Notes: generated by a model from the letters alone, not told the origin. A stretch of 64,000 nucleotides of DNA from Photobacterium lipolyticum (GCF_003026475.1 NZ_PYMC01000011.1:62001-126000); one strand, 5' to 3'. Shown: positions 27,824 to 38,007, counted from the first letter of the stretch. Numbers and translations: made by a program.

Positions 27824-28209
27824 TAGATCCCACTCCCGCAATGTACATGGCCGCGGCGCCATGACCACGTCAGAATAATCTCTCGCTTTGTATCCGTAAC
27901 TGTCAGTATCTAAATAACGCAGTGGTCAGCGTACAGCAATGGTATGGGGAATGGCTGAGGGATGGTGGGTCTCATCAAGATTACGGAGGCCGATGGCTTG
28001 GTGGTTGTGAGGGCTTTTTTGATCGAATTGATTAATACAATTACCGAAATGTTGAAGTATGTTTACTAAATCTGTTGATTCGGTATATTCGAGGTATTGA
28101 TTCGGTTATATCGAGTTTTTGTTGTGATCGAGTCTTGAATTTTGTCTGGATTAGGTCCACTATCCAGCCACTTTTTTTATGTGTTTCAGTGAGTATCAGG
28201 TGCGAGTTT
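27824..28209 (+). promoter_or_regulatory. focA upstream region with a 22-base-period direct repeat
   Basis: The region has no credible gene. Two imperfect 19-base direct repeats, TTGATTCGGTATATTCGAG at 28075-28093 and TTGATTCGGTTATATCGAG at 28097-28115, are spaced by one 22-base period, two helical turns, which puts them on one face of the DNA. They lie about 95 bases upstream of the focA ATG. They may be a tandem operator, but no known regulator consensus is matched. Confidence 0.5.
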
Positions 28210-29055
28210 ATGAGTCAGGGTCAATTTGATTCCCTTTTACCGCCTCAAATGGCGGAAAAAGCGGCGGATATTGGGGTAAGTAAGGCGACCAAAGATCCCA
28301 TCAAATCCTTTATGCTGGCAATTACAGCCGGTCTTCATATCGGGATTGCTTTCGTCTTTTATACAACCGTAACAACCGGAGCCGGTGATATGGCATGGGG
28401 CATGACCCGGTTGGTTGGCGGGATTGCCTTCAGTCTGGGCCTTATTCTGGTCATTATTACCGGTGGCGAGTTATTTACCAGCTCTGTACTTACCTTGGTT
28501 GCCAGAGCTAGCGGAAAAATAACCTGGAAGAGTCTCTGTGTTAACTGGACAATGGTCTACGTGGGTAACTTGATTGGTGCGCTGCTTTTAGTTGGTATCA
28601 TGCTGGTAACAAAACAGTATATGTCAGCCGATGGCGGTGTGGGTATTAATACGATGAAGATTGCCCAGCACAAGCTACATCACGATTTTTTCCAGGCGGT
28701 TGCTCTTGGTATTATGTGTAATGTGCTGGTTTGTATTGCGGTTTGGATGACCTTCAGTGGGCGAAGCCTGACGGATAAAATATTGGTTACGATCTTGCCT
28801 GTGGCGATGTTCGTATCTGCCGGCTTTGAGCACTGTATTGCAAATATGTTTCAGGTGCCAATGGCGATTGGCATCAAGACACTGGCTTCGCCTGAATTCT
28901 GGCAAATGAGTGGTATGAACCCGGCTGACTTTGCTGACTTAACTCTGGGTAACTTCATTATCAACAACCTCATTCCTGTGACGATCGGAAATATCATCGG
29001 TGGTGGCGTTTTTGTTGGTATCGGTTACTGGTTGATTTATCTGCGTGAGACATAA
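28210..29055 (+). CDS. focA: Formate channel FocA
   Basis: A 281-residue formate/nitrite transporter family protein, six membrane helices, pentameric in known homologues. Family blocks are AFSLGLILVIITGGELFTSS, VGNLIGALL, HKLHHDFFQAVALGIMCN and GFEHCIANMF with the pore histidine, then NLIPVTIGNIIGGG. It moves formate across the inner membrane during mixed-acid fermentation. The ATG at 28210 is preferred to the in-frame extension from 28075, which is not homologous to FocA. pflB is not next to it; instead pta-ackA converge on it through a shared terminator. Confidence 0.92.
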   Translation: MSQGQFDSLLPPQMAEKAADIGVSKATKDPIKSFMLAITAGLHIGIAFVFYTTVTTGAGDMAWGMTRLVGGIAFSLGLILVIITGGELFTSSVLTLVARASGKITWKSLCVNWTMVYVGNLIGALLLVGIMLVTKQYMSADGGVGINTMKIAQHKLHHDFFQAVALGIMCNVLVCIAVWMTFSGRSLTDKILVTILPVAMFVSAGFEHCIANMFQVPMAIGIKTLASPEFWQMSGMNPADFADLTLGNFIINNLIPVTIGNIIGGGVFVGIGYWLIYLRET

Positions 29056-29100
29056 CCCCTATCGGGATAATATAGCTGTAATAAAGTTATTTAGAACATA

Positions 29101-29132
29101 AAAAAACGGCCTCGCATTGCGAGGCCGTTTTT
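29101..29132. terminator. Bidirectional terminator between focA and pta
   Basis: CGGCCTCGC (29107-29115) and GCGAGGCCG (29119-29127) around an ATT loop, flanked by six A and five T, terminate both converging genes. Confidence 0.93.
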
Positions 29133-29169
29133 ATTGGATTAGCTTCTGTATCAGCCTAATAACAAATTA

Positions 29170-31320
29170 TTAAGCGGCGTCTTCAGCTTGTTTCGCCTGA
29201 ATCGCAGTCAGTGCTACGGTGTAGACGATATCGTCTACCAGTGCGCCACGAGAAAGGTCGTTAACCGGCTTACGCATGCCCTGAAGCATAGGACCGATAG
29301 AAACGAGTTCTGCTGAACGCTGTACTGCTTTGTAGGTCGTGTTACCCGTGTTCAGATCTGGGAATACGAATACCGTTGCTTTGCCCGCTACTGGAGAGTT
29401 AGGTGCTTTAGAAGCCGCTACGTTTTCCATGATTGCAGCATCATACTGCAGAGGACCGTCGATGACGAGATCAGGACGCTTCTCTTGAGCAATGCGAGTC
29501 GCTTCACGAACTTTATCGACGTCTGCACCCTTACCAGAAGTACCGGTAGAGTAAGAGATCATCGCAACGCGAGGTTCGATACCGAATGCTTTTGCAGAAT
29601 CTGCAGATTGGATTGCGATTTCAGCCAGTTGCTCAGCGTTTGGATCCGGGTTGATTGCACAGTCACCGTATACCAGTACCTGATCAGGCAGAAGCATGAA
29701 GAAGACTGAAGATACGATAGATGCATCCGGTGCAGTCTTGATGATCTGGAACGGCGGTACGATTGTGTTAGCTGTCGTATGTACGGCACCAGAAACAAGG
29801 CCATCAACCTCGTCGTTTTCTAGCATCATTGTGCCAAGGAAAACAGAATCCTGCAGTTTTTCACGTGCAACGACGTCTGTCATGCCCTTGCTCTTACGTA
29901 GCTCAACCAGGCGAGCTACGTATTGCTCACGTACTAGGTCAGGATCGATGATTTTAACGCCGGCACCAAGTATTACGCCTTGCTGTTCAGCAACACGCTT
30001 GATTTCTGACGGGTTACCAAGAAGCACACACTCAGCAATGCCGCGCTCAGCACAGATAGCCGCAGCTTTAACAGTTCGCGGTTCGTCACCTTCAGGAAGA
30101 ACAACACGCTTAGCCGCTTTACGCGCAAGCTCAGTGAGTTCGTAACGGAATGCCGGAGGGCTCAGGCGGCGTTCGCGAGAAGAGCCTTCAGATAGCGAGT
30201 CAATCCACTGCCCATCAATGTGGCTGGCCATGTATTCGTTAACGAGCTCTACACGCTCTTTATCGTCAGCGGGTACTTCCAGGCTGAAGCTCTGCAGGTT
30301 CAGAGACGTCTGCCAAGTGTTGCCTTGTGCCGTCATGACAGGCAGGCCTGTCTTGAATGCGCGGCTACACAGATCCATCACTGGCTTCGGTAGCTCATAG
30401 CCGCCAGTCAGTAGCAGGGCACCGATTTCCATGCCGTTCATTGCAGCAAGACATGCCGCTACGATAACGTCAGGACGGTCAGCAGAAGTGACCAGCAGTG
30501 AACCCGGACGGAAGTGCTCAACCATGTTCGGGATAGAGCGCGCACAGAAAGTGATGCTCTTAATACGACGAGTCGCGATCTCACCGTGGTTGATAATCTC
30601 AGCGTTAAGGTGCTTTGCAATATCCGTTGAACGTGTTGCGATCAGCTCAGAACTCCATGGTGCACAGCCAAGTACACGGATTGGGCTAGAGTTGAATACC
30701 TGCATGACTTCAACATGAGTAGGGGTTGTGGCTTCAGCATCGTCAAATATTTCAGACAGATCAGGACGCGTACGGCCTTCTGCATCGACTGGTGCGTTTA
30801 GTTTGTTAACAATAACGCCAGAGATTTGCTTGTTCTTAGTACCGCCGAAGTTAGAACATGCAACTTCGATACGCTCTTTAAGTTGTGCTGGGTTATCTGT
30901 ACCCGGCGCTACAACGAAGACGATTTCAGCATCCAGCGTTTTCGCGATTTCATAGTTAATCTGGTTCGCAAATGTGTGCTTGCGTGTCGGTACCAGACCT
31001 TCGATTAAGGCAACTTCAGAATTAGCTGTCGCTTCTTTGAAACGGGCAACAATATCTTCTAGCAGTACATCACTCTTGTCGTTGCGGATAAGTTCTTCTG
31101 CATGTGCCATTGAAAATGGTTCTGCAATTTTCATATCGCTGTTAGCGCGGATGATCGTTGTTGTCAGATCAGGCTCTGTATCACCGTGACGTGGCTGGGC
31201 GATAGGCTTAAAGAAAGAAACGAGAACGCCTTTGCGCTCCATTGCACGAACAACACCAAGACTAACGCTAGTTAGGCCAACACCAGCGCCAACTGGGATA
31301 AGCATAATAGTACGGGACAC
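29170..31320 (-). CDS. pta: Phosphate acetyltransferase (long form)
   Basis: A 716-residue enzyme that interconverts acetyl-CoA and acetyl phosphate. The N-terminal DRTGG/BioD-like part ([20 protein letters not shown], then [10 protein letters not shown]) is regulatory; the C-terminal third is the PTA catalytic domain ([51 protein letters not shown]). The long two-domain form is the usual gamma-proteobacterial version. It lies 183 bases after ackA on the same strand with an internal terminator in the gap. Confidence 0.96.
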   Translation of the reverse strand: MSRTIMLIPVGAGVGLTSVSLGVVRAMERKGVLVSFFKPIAQPRHGDTEPDLTTTIIRANSDMKIAEPFSMAHAEELIRNDKSDVLLEDIVARFKEATANSEVALIEGLVPTRKHTFANQINYEIAKTLDAEIVFVVAPGTDNPAQLKERIEVACSNFGGTKNKQISGVIVNKLNAPVDAEGRTRPDLSEIFDDAEATTPTHVEVMQVFNSSPIRVLGCAPWSSELIATRSTDIAKHLNAEIINHGEIATRRIKSITFCARSIPNMVEHFRPGSLLVTSADRPDVIVAACLAAMNGMEIGALLLTGGYELPKPVMDLCSRAFKTGLPVMTAQGNTWQTSLNLQSFSLEVPADDKERVELVNEYMASHIDGQWIDSLSEGSSRERRLSPPAFRYELTELARKAAKRVVLPEGDEPRTVKAAAICAERGIAECVLLGNPSEIKRVAEQQGVILGAGVKIIDPDLVREQYVARLVELRKSKGMTDVVAREKLQDSVFLGTMMLENDEVDGLVSGAVHTTANTIVPPFQIIKTAPDASIVSSVFFMLLPDQVLVYGDCAINPDPNAEQLAEIAIQSADSAKAFGIEPRVAMISYSTGTSGKGADVDKVREATRIAQEKRPDLVIDGPLQYDAAIMENVAASKAPNSPVAGKATVFVFPDLNTGNTTYKAVQRSAELVSIGPMLQGMRKPVNDLSRGALVDDIVYTVALTAIQAKQAEDAA

Positions 31321-31435
31321 TATGAATTCCTCAAACTATTGAACAATACAGTGCTGTTCAATAATGATTTGTTAATCGTTATTGAGCAGCACCACAAAAA
31401 AAAAGGTCATGCTATCGTGAAAGACGATAAACCAT

Positions 31436-31464
31436 GAAAAAATGGCCGGCCAAAGCCAGCCATT
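31436..31464 (-). terminator. Terminator or attenuator between ackA and pta
   Basis: On the minus strand the arms AATGGC-x-GGC / GCC-x-GCCATT with one mismatch are followed by six T. It lies about 40 bases past the ackA stop and should end part of the transcripts before pta. Confidence 0.68.
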
Positions 31465-31503
31465 ATTTGCTGAGCCCAAGGGCACAGCAGAGTATCGCTA
31501 GAA

Positions 31504-32700
31504 TTAGATTTCAGCTAGACGCGCTGTATCTTCTGCGATCACTAACTCTTCGTTAGTTGACACAACCATCGCCGGTACGCGGCTGTTGTCTGTAGTGATC
31601 ACACCTTCGCCGCCGAAACGCGCTTTAAGGTTTTTCTCACCATCAACTTCCACACCCAGGATAGCAAGGCGGTTCAGAACCATCTCACGGATTGGTGCAG
31701 AGTTTTCACCGATACCACCAGTGAACACGATAGCGTCCAGACGACCTTCTAGTGTTGCAGTGTAACCAGCAACGTACTTAGCCAGACGGTGGCAGAACAC
31801 GTCCATGGCACGTGTTGCTTCTTCTTTCTCACCGTAGTTGTCTTCAACGAAACGACAGTCAGAAGTTACGCCAGTTAGACCTAGTAGGCCAGACTCTTTA
31901 GTGAACATAGTGTTGATTTCATCAACGCTCATACCTAGCTTGTCATGTAGGTGGAACATAACTGCAGGGTCAAGATCACCACAACGGGTACCCATTACCA
32001 GGCCTTCAAGAGGTGTCAGACCCATAGAAGTATCTACAGACTTGCCGTTCTTGATTGCACAAACAGATGCACCGTTACCCAGGTGGCAGTTGATGATGTT
32101 CAGTTCGCTCTCTGGCTTACCTAGGATCTTAGCTGTTTCACGCGTAATGAACAGATGAGAGGTTCCGTGTGCGCCGTAGCGACGGATACCGTGGTCTGTG
32201 TATAGGTTGTATGGAAGTGCGTATAGGTACGCTTCTTCTGGCATAGTTGTGTGGAAAGCAGTATCGAACACAGCGACATTTTTCAGTGCTGGGAATGCTT
32301 TCTTCGCGGCTTTAATACCGATGATGTGAGCTGGGTTGTGAAGCGGTGCAAATGTAGCAGCGTCTTCGATACCTTGAAGTACAACGTCGTCAATAAGCGC
32401 AGATTTAGTGAATTGCTCACCACCGTGAACGACACGGTGACCGATAGCGGCCAGATTTTCTGCCAGCTCTGGCTTAGAAGCAATAATGGTATCTACCATG
32501 AATGCTAGCGCCTCTTCGTGTGCAGCACCGTTACCAAGTTGTGCTTCGTGCTTGCCATCAAGTTTCCACTTGATACGAGCTTCAGGAAGGTGCAGACATT
32601 CTGCAAGACCTGTCAGGTGCTCTTCACCTGAAACAGCGTCAACAATTGCGAACTTAAGAGAAGAGCTACCGCAGTTAAGAACTAGAACCAGCTTAGACAT
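31504..32700 (-). CDS. ackA: Acetate kinase
   Basis: A 398-residue ASKHA-fold kinase converting acetyl phosphate and ADP to acetate and ATP. Motifs: [12 protein letters not shown] at the start, [40 protein letters not shown], and [14 protein letters not shown] near the C-terminus. With pta it forms the acetate overflow pathway and controls the acetyl-phosphate pool that can phosphorylate response regulators. It is divergent from yfbV as in E. coli. Confidence 0.97.
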   Translation of the reverse strand: MSKLVLVLNCGSSSLKFAIVDAVSGEEHLTGLAECLHLPEARIKWKLDGKHEAQLGNGAAHEEALAFMVDTIIASKPELAENLAAIGHRVVHGGEQFTKSALIDDVVLQGIEDAATFAPLHNPAHIIGIKAAKKAFPALKNVAVFDTAFHTTMPEEAYLYALPYNLYTDHGIRRYGAHGTSHLFITRETAKILGKPESELNIINCHLGNGASVCAIKNGKSVDTSMGLTPLEGLVMGTRCGDLDPAVMFHLHDKLGMSVDEINTMFTKESGLLGLTGVTSDCRFVEDNYGEKEEATRAMDVFCHRLAKYVAGYTATLEGRLDAIVFTGGIGENSAPIREMVLNRLAILGVEVDGEKNLKARFGGEGVITTDNSRVPAMVVSTNEELVIAEDTARLAEI

Positions 32701-32774
32701 GAGTGACTACCTATAATCTGTCTGAAAGTTGATATTCAAATTGAATAAAAAAAGTACCCATAGAGTAGACGACA

Positions 32775-32803
32775 ATTTATTTAGTCGACCTAATCTGGGT
32801 CAA
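32775..32803 (-). promoter_or_regulatory. Probable ackA promoter
   Basis: Read on the minus strand, TTGACC (32803-32798) and ATAAAT (32780-32775) are 17 bases apart and lie about 75 bases upstream of the ackA start. No clear FNR box is seen. The rest of the 334-base ackA/yfbV gap (32701-33034) is AT-rich and shows no gene. Confidence 0.45.
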
Positions 32804-33034
32804 ATTCGTTTTGTCCGTATAATAGAGAATTGAGTAACCCGCAATTCTGGGTCATCCTTGAGAGCGCCATGGGTTGCCAGAATGATAAATACAGGCAACA
32901 ATTACTTTAAGGCGCGCTAAGGATAGCGATTGTTATGCAATATAACAAAAAGATTTTTAGAATAATTTAATTTGAATCAACTTTATTGTCTCTAAATTTG
33001 AATTTTTACAGTTTTTTTTGATGGTTGGTGTTTT

Positions 33035-33484
33035 ATGAGTCAAGAAACGATCTGGCAGAATTTTCAAAACGGTCAGCAATATATGGCAACCTGGCCGATA
33101 CGCAAAGAGCTCGCTTTGATGTTCCCTGAGCCGCGATATATTAAAGCAACAAAATTTGCGACCCGTGTGATGCCGGCTATTGCAGTGATGAGTGTGCTAA
33201 GCCAAATGGCGTTCAACAACTATGATGCATTGCCTCAGGCTATTGTCGTGGCCTTTTTTGCGCTGAGTATGCCGCTTCAGGGATTATGGTGGTTAGGCAA
33301 GCGTAGTCGCACTGTACTTCCACCGTCATTAGCAACTTGGTATCGCGAAATTTACGAAAAGATAAAAAATGAAGGATATGCGATGCAGCCATTGAAAAAG
33401 CAGCCTCGCTATTTGGAACTGGCTGAAGTGCTGAACCGGGCATTTAAGCAATTGGACAAGACGTCGTTAGAGCGGTGGTTTTAA
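33035..33484 (+). CDS. yfbV: YfbV (UPF0208/DUF412) membrane protein
   Basis: A 149-residue inner-membrane protein with two helices (about residues 45-63 and 68-88) and cytosolic ends. The start, with [17 protein letters not shown], then RFGT-region helices and [22 protein letters not shown], matches YfbV/UPF0208. In E. coli it helps insulate the Ter macrodomain from MatP-driven organisation. Its divergent position next to ackA is conserved. It is followed by a repeat-filled intergenic region. Confidence 0.9.
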   Translation: MSQETIWQNFQNGQQYMATWPIRKELALMFPEPRYIKATKFATRVMPAIAVMSVLSQMAFNNYDALPQAIVVAFFALSMPLQGLWWLGKRSRTVLPPSLATWYREIYEKIKNEGYAMQPLKKQPRYLELAEVLNRAFKQLDKTSLERWF

Positions 33485-33532
33485 TTAAGAGCGGAAAGAA
33501 CGGGGCTACTGAGGTTCTAGGGATAAGACGTT

Positions 33533-33770
33533 TCGAGTTCCTAGAAACGAGTAACGAGGAAGAGAGGTTCTATGGAAAGAGCGGAAAAGCTTGACGCAAG
33601 TAAGCGGGTTTTGAATCCTCCTTGCAGAACCCCAGAACCCCAGAACCCCAGAACCGAGTATCGCGATACTCGATCCCCGCATCTCGCATCTCGCATCTCG
33701 CTACTCGCATCTCGCTACTAGTGTCTCGTTACTCGCTACTAGTGTCTCGTTACTCGCTACTCGTTCCCTG
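33533..33770. repeat. Field of degenerate heptameric repeats
   Basis: Starts with CGAGTTC CTAGAAA CGAGTAA heptads (33533-33560). An 8-base repeat CCCCAGAA follows near 33625-33655, then a run of about fourteen heptads of the type CATCTCG, CTACTCG, CTACTAG, TGTCTCG, TTACTCG up to the end of the ABC operon at 33770. The reverse complement of these units (CGAGATG, CTAGTAG, CGAGACA) is the same kind of sequence as the arrays between the tRNA-Pro genes. No coding frame or tRNA is present. Confidence 0.8.
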
Positions 33771-34565
33771 CTAACTCAATAACAGGCTATCATCAGCCAG
33801 TTCTTCGCCGCGTACTTTGCTGAACATTTCCAGCAGGTGCTTCACGTCCATCTGGTCACGTTCATGGCCATCAACATCTAACACGATTTCGCCCTGATGG
33901 AGCATGACAGTGCGATCGCCATAGGCCAGCGCATCTTTCATTGAGTGAGTGACCATCATGACCGTCAGGTCGAACTCTTCAACCACTTTTTTAGTCAGAG
34001 CAAGAACGAATGCCGCCATACGCGGATCCAGTGCCGCAGTATGCTCATCAAGCAGTAACAGTTTACTGTCAGCAAGGGTTGCCATTACCAGGCTTACCGC
34101 CTGACGCTGACCACCCGATAGCAGACCAATACTGTCGCCCAGGCGATCTTCCAGCCCTAAGCCTAAGATACTGATCCGTTCCTGAAACTGCTTTCGACGA
34201 TGGGAAGAAAGTGCCATTTTCCAGCTGCGCTGACTGCCTCGCTTATAGGCCAGCGCCATATTCTCTTCAATCGTCAGTGAGGCACAGGTGCCAGCAAGGG
34301 GATCCTGAAAAACGCGGGCAGCATACTGAGCGCGTTCATGCACCGACTTGTCGGTGACATCGATATTATCGATCAATACCTGACCGCTGCTCATCGGGGT
34401 TTCACCACTCACCGCGCCGAGTAAGGTTGATTTACCCGCGCCGTTTGAACCGATCACCGTGACAAACTGTTTTTCAGGGACAATTAAACCGACGCCTCGC
34501 AGGGCCTGGTTCTCTAAAATAGTGCCTTCATTGAAGGTAACGCGGATATTATTTAATTCAATCAT
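33771..34565 (-). CDS. ABC transporter ATP-binding protein
   Basis: A 264-residue ATPase: Walker A GSNGAGKST, Q-loop VFQDPLAGT, signature LSGGQRQAV, Walker B LLLLDEHTAALD and H-loop MVTHSM. It is the last gene of a three-gene importer operon and lies 15 bases after the permease gene. It resembles ATPases that accompany PF04392-type binding proteins (TrpXYZ-like systems). Aromatic amino acids are possible cargo by analogy, not demonstrated. Its stop codon abuts the heptad-repeat field. Confidence 0.88.
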   Translation of the reverse strand: MIELNNIRVTFNEGTILENQALRGVGLIVPEKQFVTVIGSNGAGKSTLLGAVSGETPMSSGQVLIDNIDVTDKSVHERAQYAARVFQDPLAGTCASLTIEENMALAYKRGSQRSWKMALSSHRRKQFQERISILGLGLEDRLGDSIGLLSGGQRQAVSLVMATLADSKLLLLDEHTAALDPRMAAFVLALTKKVVEEFDLTVMMVTHSMKDALAYGDRTVMLHQGEIVLDVDGHERDQMDVKHLLEMFSKVRGEELADDSLLLS

Positions 34566-34580
34566 CTTTAGCTTTACCTC

Positions 34581-35507
34581 CTAGGCCATTTTTTTTGCCG
34601 CAACAACGCGTTTCTTTTTACGGTGAAAGCTGCTCTTCATACGCGGGGCAATCAGCGCGACAGCGACCAGCAGTGCAGTGATCAGGTTAAGATCAGAAGC
34701 TTGCAGGCCGAACATGCCTGAGCTTAATGCAAAGGCAACAGCCAGACGGTAAAGAACTGAACCCACGATAACTGCAACAACAGCGACCCAGATTTTTCGC
34801 CCGGGGATCAGCGTCTGACCCAGAATAACCGCCGCTAAGCCGACAACAATTGTACCGACACCGGAAGTGACATCCGCAAAGCTGTTGGTTTGAGCAAACA
34901 AGGCACCAGAGAAGCCGACAAAGCCGTTAGAAAGGGCTAAGCCAAGATAAGTGTATAGTGCCGTATTTCCACCTTGGGCATTGACCATGCGGCTATTGAC
35001 CCCTGTTGCCCGCAGACCTAAACCAAAGTCACTGGCGAGCAGACGAATAATGAACCAGGCGCTGAAGCCGACGAGCAGGGCTACAACCAGTAAGCGCATC
35101 AGGTCTGAGTCGAACCCGTAGTCCATGGCGAAGGTTTCGAATGGTGTCAGAATGGTATCTTCACCCAGTAGGGCAAGATTGGGGCGTCCCATAATGCGAA
35201 TATTGATCGAGAAGGCGGCAATCATGGTCAGGATACTGGCGAGCAGGTGTAAAATATTACAACGAATCGCCAGGAAGCCAGTTACCAGACCACACATTCC
35301 TCCGGCAATTATCGCCAGTAAGGTGGCTAACCAGGGGTTTACTCCCGCGACAATTGCAGTTGCCGCAACAGCGGCACCCATGGGAAAACTGCCATCGACA
35401 GTCAGATCGGGAAAATCTAATACCCGGAAGGTCAGGTAAACCCCAAGGGCAACCAAACCATAGACTAAACCTATTTCCAGCGTACCGATGAAGGCAAAGA
35501 AAGACAT
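34581..35507 (-). CDS. ABC transporter permease
   Basis: A 308-residue inner-membrane protein with about eight to nine helices, of the branched-chain (BPD_transp_2) fold: GLVYGLVALGVYLTFRVLDFPDLTVDG at the start and IVVGLAAVILGQTLIPGRKI in the C-terminal half. The VLDFPDLTVDGS segment is characteristic of the permeases that partner PF04392 binding proteins. It is followed by the ATPase gene and preceded by the binding-protein gene across a 79-base gap containing an inverted repeat. Confidence 0.87.
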   Translation of the reverse strand: MSFFAFIGTLEIGLVYGLVALGVYLTFRVLDFPDLTVDGSFPMGAAVAATAIVAGVNPWLATLLAIIAGGMCGLVTGFLAIRCNILHLLASILTMIAAFSINIRIMGRPNLALLGEDTILTPFETFAMDYGFDSDLMRLLVVALLVGFSAWFIIRLLASDFGLGLRATGVNSRMVNAQGGNTALYTYLGLALSNGFVGFSGALFAQTNSFADVTSGVGTIVVGLAAVILGQTLIPGRKIWVAVVAVIVGSVLYRLAVAFALSSGMFGLQASDLNLITALLVAVALIAPRMKSSFHRKKKRVVAAKKMA

Positions 35508-35533
35508 CTATAACACTCCTTGTCTTTAGAGAG

Positions 35534-35572
35534 ATAGAGGCGAGTATCGAGATATTCCTAATCACTCGCCTC
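35534..35572. repeat. Inverted repeat between binding-protein and permease genes
   Basis: GAGGCGAGT and ACTCGCCTC flank a short loop in the 79-base gap, with neighbouring GTATCGAG and CTCGATAC also complementary. The words are built of the same CGAG/CTCG heptads found at 15.6 and 33.5 kb. As an mRNA hairpin it could protect the upstream binding-protein message or lower permease expression. Confidence 0.6.
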
Positions 35573-35586
35573 TCGATACTTAATAC

Positions 35587-36552
35587 TTACTTCTCTATTG
35601 TCGTAGCACGCTCTAATACCGAAGCCGGAAAAGTAATGCCGAGTTGATCAGCCACTTTCTGGTTAAGTGCCAGATCAGAGCCTTTGGCTACTTTAACGGG
35701 CAGATCTGCCACTTTGGTTCCTTTTAAAAGGGCATCGACATAATCAGCCGTTTGCACGCCAACCTGGTAATAGTCGAATCCCAAAGCGGCTAGCGCGCCG
35801 TTGGCAATGTAAGTGGTCGATGCACCAATGATGGGTTTTTTAGCCTGATTAGCCGCGTTGACTAAGCCATCAATGGCACTTGCCACCGTATTGTCTGTTG
35901 GGGCATAGATAACATCCGCTTTTGAAGCGACAATTTGTGCGGCAGACTGAACATCGGCACTTTTAAGCGCGGTGCCTTCAACAACGGTCAGCCCTTTGGC
36001 ATCCGCAGCTGCGCGCAGCAGTTCAACAAGTGCAACCGCATTGGCTTCACCGGGATTAAAGACAACCCCGATACTTTTCAGATCAGGGATAAGTTCTTGC
36101 ATTAAATCGACATGCTGAGCGACAGGAGAAAGATCCGATAAACCGGTTACGTTGCGACCGGGTTCATCCATGTTCTTGACCAGCTTAGCGCCGAGGGGAT
36201 CGGTCACTGCGGTAAACACAACAGGAATAGAACGGGTAGAAGCTGCCAGAGCTTGCGCTGTTGGTGTCGCGATACCCACGAGGACGTCCGGGCGTTCACC
36301 CACAAATTGCTTGGCAATCTGCACGGCAATGGCGGGGTTACCTTGCGCGGTTTGGTAGGTGAATTCTAGGTTTGTTCCTTCAATATACCCTTTTGCTTTC
36401 AGACCATCTAACAGACCTTGACGAGCCGCATCAAGTGCCGGGTGTTCAACGATTTGTGATACGGCGACTTTTGCTACATCGGCCAGTGCTGATGTTGATA
36501 ATACCAGTGATGCTGCGACACACGCTGCGGTAAGCAGTTTCTTTCCCTTCAT
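35587..36552 (-). CDS. ABC transporter substrate-binding protein (PF04392 type)
   Basis: A 321-residue periplasmic protein with signal peptide (cleavage near TSALA|DV). The mature chain begins VAVSQIVEHPALDAARQGLLDGL and contains TPTAQALA, VFTAVTDPLGAKLV, GVVFNPGEANA and YAPTDNTVASA, blocks typical of the ABC_sub_bind family (TrpX-like). These bind small ligands, with aromatic amino acids shown for some members. It is the first gene of the three-gene importer, so the promoter should lie upstream of 36552. Confidence 0.88.
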   Translation of the reverse strand: MKGKKLLTAACVAASLVLSTSALADVAKVAVSQIVEHPALDAARQGLLDGLKAKGYIEGTNLEFTYQTAQGNPAIAVQIAKQFVGERPDVLVGIATPTAQALAASTRSIPVVFTAVTDPLGAKLVKNMDEPGRNVTGLSDLSPVAQHVDLMQELIPDLKSIGVVFNPGEANAVALVELLRAAADAKGLTVVEGTALKSADVQSAAQIVASKADVIYAPTDNTVASAIDGLVNAANQAKKPIIGASTTYIANGALAALGFDYYQVGVQTADYVDALLKGTKVADLPVKVAKGSDLALNQKVADQLGITFPASVLERATTIEK

Positions 36553-37050
36553 TGCGAGCTCCTTGCTTCTATTTATTTTATTCAGATCATGGCGAGATCA
36601 TTTATCCGTGTTGTTGGTATTTTCGTCTTGCCTAAGGCTATTTTGTCCTGATTAGAATAATGTTTTATCGTAAAGGGAAAAGAAAGAACATCTAATTTTT
36701 AACAAAATAGAAACAAGCGGCAGGTTGTATCTGTGGATTTTTTTTGCTTGGATAGTGTATGTCACCAAACCCTATTCTTTATTTAGTTTAAGTACTGGTT
36801 GGCGAGTACGCTTGTGGTTAATTATGCTTATTTGGAATTTTGTTGATGTGTCGATCAGTACCGTATCACTAGGTAATATAATGTTTGTTCAGCTAAGGAT
36901 AAGGAATATCGGATATTTTAGATGTGATAGAGATACTAGCGGTCTCTCTCCCAAGAACCCCAGTACCAATGTTGATGAATGATGACCGGTTCAAAATCCA
37001 TGAAAAGAGGTATGTGCCTGGCCGCCGATGGGGTTCTGTTCTTCTCGCGG
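36553..37050. other. 498-base intergenic region, no gene identified
   Basis: It lies between the importer operon start and the chaN stop. It is AT-rich near the operon (promoter zone) and less so toward chaN. An 85-codon plus-strand frame (36725-36982) is rich in Trp/Ile by chance translation of AT-rich DNA, lacks a good binding site and resembles nothing. CAAGAACCCCAGTACC near 36950 recalls the CCCCAGAA repeat at 33.6 kb. Confidence 0.4.
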
Positions 37051-38007
37051 CTATTTATGACATTTCAAATCGTAGTTTCTGCCATGGAGCCCTTTCATCG
37101 CAGCCATCATGTTATCTTTATTGACATAGTCTTCGGGTAACGGCATCACATTGACGCGGTAATCTGGTGCTTGTGCGGAAAGACGGGATGTTTCAGTAAC
37201 TGGCGTTACCATAACCACGTCCAAACCAGGGTTGCGAGCTTTGATACGAGAAGCCGTTCCCAAGCCTTCTGCGACATGAAATCTACCCGCCACATGAATG
37301 ATCTGCTTACCCGGGTGTTGTGCCAGATAATTCACCATGCTTTCTGCCATCGTATCGTCCCATGCGGTTTGTGCGGCAAACTGGTGCTGGGTTTTAGCTT
37401 CATCACCATGGTGCATTAAAGTGTTAAATTGGGTCTGATACGCATCTGGCGTCAGGGTAAGCTGCTCAGCCACCCACCTGCGCTCATGTTGTGGCAGGCG
37501 ATCCAGGTAATCTGCGCCATTCTGTCCGATACAACGCACTATGAATTGGGGGGCATTCGCCGCAATCACGTCTAAATCGTGCTGTTTGGCAAATTCAACC
37601 AATGGGCGGTAATCGCTGATGTAGTTTGGCCATGCTTTAGCGTTTTTGATCAGGGTTTGCTCGCCAATTTCTCCAACCAGATATTGATTCAACACCGGTT
37701 GATGATCTCGGGTGAATTGTTCCATCGATAGTGTGATATTTGGATTCTGGCTATAAAGTTGGGCGAAGAGTTGCGCTTGCATTAAGTGCACGCCAGGGTG
37801 GCCATGCCATTCGCCGACTAAAATAATATCGGCATCTTTGATAGCCAGGCTGAGTTCGACTAAGTTGAGCGGCGTGCCTTGGGGTGAGGTGATTGAATAA
37901 TCATACATTGTCGGCGCGAGGGGGGATGCTGAGGTAGCGGTCGAAACGGGTTGACCGGCACAGCCGATAAGTAAACTTACTAATCCCAGCGGAAACCATT
38001 TTTTCAT
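37051..38007 (-). CDS. ChaN family haem-binding-type lipoprotein
   Basis: A 318-residue exported lipoprotein: signal peptide with lipobox LLIGC (Cys 16). The ChaN domain (PF04187 type) shows DADIILVGEWHGHPGVHLMQ near residue 58, SMEQFTRDHQPVL, and IIHVAGRFHVAEGLGTASRI near the C-terminus. Campylobacter ChaN binds cofacial haem; iron-regulated roles are known in some species. It follows rlmA on the same strand after a 114-base gap. No Fur box was recognised. Confidence 0.85.
   Translation of the reverse strand: MKKWFPLGLVSLLIGCAGQPVSTATSASPLAPTMYDYSITSPQGTPLNLVELSLAIKDADIILVGEWHGHPGVHLMQAQLFAQLYSQNPNITLSMEQFTRDHQPVLNQYLVGEIGEQTLIKNAKAWPNYISDYRPLVEFAKQHDLDVIAANAPQFIVRCIGQNGADYLDRLPQHERRWVAEQLTLTPDAYQTQFNTLMHHGDEAKTQHQFAAQTAWDDTMAESMVNYLAQHPGKQIIHVAGRFHVAEGLGTASRIKARNPGLDVVMVTPVTETSRLSAQAPDYRVNVMPLPEDYVNKDNMMAAMKGLHGRNYDLKCHK

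Noticed and set aside
28075-28209. N-terminal extension of focA by 45 residues
   Set aside because: The region contains the direct repeats and promoter, and FocA proteins start close to the ATG at 28210.
36725-36982. An 85-codon plus-strand frame upstream of the ABC importer
   Set aside because: AT-rich random-looking translation, no ribosome binding site, no recognisable domain.
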